DNA of 40,553 nucleotides from a virus: IMG/VR virus record IMGVR_UViG_3300005663_000868, positions 1 to 40,553 of that record. One strand, given 5' to 3'. Position numbers and translations under genes: made by a program. The notes below the pieces were generated by a model. That model was given only the letters and a program-made list of their open reading frames with translations, was not told where the DNA came from and searched no databases. Positions within the stretch are counted from its first letter, which is position 1, and each line of letters opens with the position of its first letter. This document shows positions 38,361-40,553 of the stretch, piece by piece.

Positions 38361-39267
38361 GAGAACAACAGAATGGCGGGCAATTAAACAGCGTGAGGAG
38401 ATCACTGCCGCTGTTCCTACAGAGGAACCGCCTACCACAGATAAAGCAGTAGAGGAAGCAATGGAGGCGGTCAAGGCACAGATGGATAAGCCTCCGAAGA
38501 CAAAGACTCCTGTTGCCAATGCTTCAAGCGCAGAGGCTATTGGGAAATTACAGGAGGAGCTATCCACCCTACGTGATGAGGTAACGAATCTTCGCTCTGC
38601 TAGTACAAAGACAGAAGGCGTAGTAGATTCAGGGCCGTCCGGCTACCCCTGGCAGTATTACAAGAGAAGTGATCGTAATACACCAGGCTACAACTACGGT
38701 CTTCAGGCAAATTGGATCACTACTGGACCGGGGGGCGCAACGCCTGGCGGTCAGCGTGATACTGGAGCATTTACCAAGTATATGATAAAGGGCATGAAGC
38801 CCATTATGGGATATGGGGTGTGTGATGCTCCATCTGCTTACAAGACCCCAGGCGGACAGTTTATTCCGATGCTGGAGAAGGGCGGAGCGAGGGAGTTCCC
38901 CGCTACACAGGTAATTGCCTATAAATGGCATGTGAAGCCTCCGTTGGAAGGTCTGGTGTTCCCGCAATACGAAGCCGTAAAAGGTACAGTGCGGCATTTC
39001 ATGTGTGAGGACTGTATCTTTGATATTTGGATGCTAGAAGATGACAAAGACACGGGGATGGCCTGTTTCAGGCATCTAAGGAGCGATACAGGAGATGGTA
39101 AGCATAACTATAGCCGTAGGGAAGGTACTGCGATCCTTATGGAACAGAAAGTGCCCTTCTCTGCTGGACGGTTTGCCGCTCTTGCTGAAGAGCTAAGAAG
39201 GCAGGAGATTGCAGGCGATTCGAGCGCGTTGAGAGATGCTGCGAAGAACCTTTCCGCCCTTAAATAG
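38293..39267 (+). CDS. Hypothetical virion-block protein, 324 aa
   Basis: A disordered, Thr/Glu/Pro-rich N-terminus, a coiled coil at about 78-103 (KLQEELSTLRDEVTNLRSA) and then a globular domain rich in Gly, Tyr and Trp with two close cysteines (MCEDCIFDIWML), and a helical end. The coiled coil suggests an oligomeric structural protein. Starts inside the upstream gene with AAGGGACC upstream. Not recognised. Confidence 0.6.
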   Translation: MATKQTEPTDESLMTTQEGSPVERTTEWRAIKQREEITAAVPTEEPPTTDKAVEEAMEAVKAQMDKPPKTKTPVANASSAEAIGKLQEELSTLRDEVTNLRSASTKTEGVVDSGPSGYPWQYYKRSDRNTPGYNYGLQANWITTGPGGATPGGQRDTGAFTKYMIKGMKPIMGYGVCDAPSAYKTPGGQFIPMLEKGGAREFPATQVIAYKWHVKPPLEGLVFPQYEAVKGTVRHFMCEDCIFDIWMLEDDKDTGMACFRHLRSDTGDGKHNYSRREGTAILMEQKVPFSAGRFAALAEELRRQEIAGDSSALRDAAKNLSALK

Positions 39268-39274
39268 ATAGCTA

Positions 39275-39691
39275 ATGCCTGACCTAGAGCCTTATCTTCA
39301 GAACGAAGAACTGGACGCCTTCAGCGCATCCGGCTCGGCTAACACTGCTATATCTCTACGGAGCGCCCCTGTTGGTAGAGCGGGGCAGTTGATGCTTGTG
39401 CTAGTTAGCTACTCCTCAGCGGTAAGTGTAAACGTGGACGTAACCCTGGATTCCCATCTGGGGGCAAACTTTGACGCACGTATACGGCGGATTACCCTTA
39501 GTAATCAGTCTGACGCCTTCTGGCTCCCAGATAAGGATATTCGTTTGGCACGGAAAGATCAAATCCTGATAGAAGCACCCGCTGGTGGGGCTAGTATTAC
39601 TGCTCATATCGCAGTCTACATAGACCCAGGACGTTCACGGTTTGCTGGGTTGGAGGCACTGATTGAGCCGATCCTGCGAAGGGCACGTTAA
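39275..39691 (+). CDS. Putative beta-sandwich virion protein, 138 aa
   Basis: Alternating hydrophobic strands (LMLVLVSYSSAVSVNVDVTL; SITAHIAVYI) fit a beta-sandwich decoration, baseplate or fibre domain. Its stop touches the GTG start of the next gene. Role inferred from fold pattern. Confidence 0.55.
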   Translation: MPDLEPYLQNEELDAFSASGSANTAISLRSAPVGRAGQLMLVLVSYSSAVSVNVDVTLDSHLGANFDARIRRITLSNQSDAFWLPDKDIRLARKDQILIEAPAGGASITAHIAVYIDPGRSRFAGLEALIEPILRRAR

Positions 39692-40084
39692 GTGCCTGCA
39701 TATAAGGATGGGATACGTGATGATGGTACAATTGCTATCGTCTTAGTCATCGACGGGGGCGGCTCCGTGATCAGCACGGGTATTGCAGGATGGCTCCACA
39801 TTCCTTTTGCTTGCGTTATTGAAGAGGTGACGATGTTAGCTGACCAGTCTGGGAGCATCGTTGTTGATATCTGGAAGGACGCCTACTCAGACTATCCGCC
39901 AACTAATGCCGACAGTATCACGGCCAGTGCCCCGCCGACGATCAGCACCGCGACGAAGAGTCAGGACAGTACGCTCACGGGCTGGACGACCTCGATTGCA
40001 GCAGGTGACACCCTCCACTTTAATGTGGACTCCGTAACGACGATTACCGAGCTTACGATCTCACTGAAAGCGCAGAAGACCTAA
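39692..40084 (+). CDS. Conserved tail/fibre-like phage protein, 130 aa
   Basis: GTG start at 39692. The segment IPFACVIEEVTMLADQSGS-x-VVDIWKD followed by GWTTSIAAGDTLHF (about residues 35-115) resembles a beta-structured protein that I recall as recurrent in phage tail or fibre gene clusters. It may bind a host surface or form a trimeric tip. Function inferred from resemblance. Confidence 0.6.
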   Translation: MPAYKDGIRDDGTIAIVLVIDGGGSVISTGIAGWLHIPFACVIEEVTMLADQSGSIVVDIWKDAYSDYPPTNADSITASAPPTISTATKSQDSTLTGWTTSIAAGDTLHFNVDSVTTITELTISLKAQKT

Positions 40085-40509
40085 TGGCTATCCGTTTTAT
40101 TCAGCCCGCAGATCACGTCAAGGCCCAGGGCCTCCTGGGAGGACCGCGCACGCTCGATGCCCCGGGCAATCGCGTCCACGTAGCGGAGGAGAACGGGAAG
40201 ATCGTAGGAGCTACGGTATGGGCGCAGCCGGACGATGGCGAGGCCATCCTGGGCGATGTAGTGGCTCCTATGGGACGGCGCGACCTCTACTACGGGCTGA
40301 TTAAGGCGGCGGTCACAGACGCCCTTGCTCGTGGCTTCACAAAAGGCGTTAGCACCGTGCATCGTAAGGCGCTGCTGAATCAGTTAGAGCGCGATTTCAC
40401 CCTCACAGCCAACCCGTCGGGCTGGAATCCCCTGACGCAAGCGCCTGTCGAGTGGACGATCCACGTTGACCTGGAAGACCTGCTCCTCCAGCTAGAGGCG
40501 GTGGTGTAG
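40084..40509 (+). CDS. GNAT-like acetyltransferase, 141 aa
   Basis: Starts as TAATG with the preceding stop. IRFIQPADH at the start, VHVAEENGKIVGATVWAQ (beta 2-3) and a helix-rich LYYGLIKAAVTDALARGF fit the GNAT fold, though the acetyl-CoA loop (Q/R-x-x-G-x-G/A) is poorly kept (APMGRRDLYYG). It could modify a virion or host protein, or be a structural relic. Confidence 0.55.
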   Translation: MAIRFIQPADHVKAQGLLGGPRTLDAPGNRVHVAEENGKIVGATVWAQPDDGEAILGDVVAPMGRRDLYYGLIKAAVTDALARGFTKGVSTVHRKALLNQLERDFTLTANPSGWNPLTQAPVEWTIHVDLEDLLLQLEAVV

Positions 40510-40553
40510 ATGGGCCAGCTTAGCGCCGTTGCGACGATTGACTCCTACATAAA
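40510..40553 (+). CDS. Start of a further virion-block gene (cut by the window)
   Basis: An ATG directly after the preceding TAG opens a frame (MGQLSAVATIDSYI) still open at the window end. Only 14 codons are visible, so no role can be given. Confidence 0.5.
   Translation, partial: MGQLSAVATIDSYI

Overview
The window reads as part of the genome of a tailed double-stranded DNA bacteriophage (Caudoviricetes). A packaging and virion block runs rightward (TerS-like protein, TerL, portal, internal virion proteins, scaffold, major capsid protein) and a replication, repair and accessory block runs leftward. There are no rRNA genes, recognisable tRNAs, integrase or lysogeny repressor. The host is unknown. 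Strong AGGAGG-type ribosome sites, TTG and GTG starts, TTGACA/TATACT promoters and two GAAC-N4-GTTC sites of the type bound by LexA in Gram-positive and related bacteria suggest a Gram-positive-type or Chloroflexota host, at low confidence.

Layout. Positions 1-18227 (minus strand) form one long leftward cluster of tightly packed genes, often overlapping as ATGA or TAATG. In transcription order it holds: small Cys-rich genes sharing an M[A/V]RTK start; an AT-hook-like protein; a ubiquitin-like conjugation cassette (E2-like, JAB/JAMM protease, E1/ThiF-like, a tiny membrane protein, and a beta-grasp ubiquitin-like protein with a processable GG tail); several unknown proteins; a family 4-type Fe-S uracil-DNA glycosylase; a family A DNA polymerase with a zinc-finger insertion; a tiny membrane protein; a GT-A type glycosyltransferase; a phage N6-adenine methyltransferase; an HNH endonuclease sitting between a stub and a complete copy of an FmdB-like zinc ribbon gene; an XPD/DinG-type Fe-S helicase; and a Cas4-like nuclease cut by the window edge. 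Positions 18228-19181 are a divergent, AT-rich, repeat-rich regulatory region, possibly an origin. Positions 19182-24048 (plus) hold a second N6-adenine methyltransferase, many small genes each with its own promoter, a structured leader RNA and a 130-bp inverted-repeat element. Positions 24134-40553 (plus) are the packaging and virion module, ending in an acetyltransferase-like gene and the first codons of another gene.

The main point of interest is the cassette at 13769-16246: ubiquitin-like protein, E1, E2-like protein and JAB peptidase in one overlapping operon, enough on paper to mature, activate, transfer and remove a protein tag. Other notable items are the HNH insertion beside a duplicated FmdB start, initiation modules copied across neighbouring genes, two paralogous micro membrane proteins of 33 and 29 residues, paired SOS-box-like operators around the second methyltransferase, and several candidate structured RNAs.

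All calls were made by reading the sequence without database searches. Function names rest on motifs that can be seen; proteins without such motifs are left unnamed.
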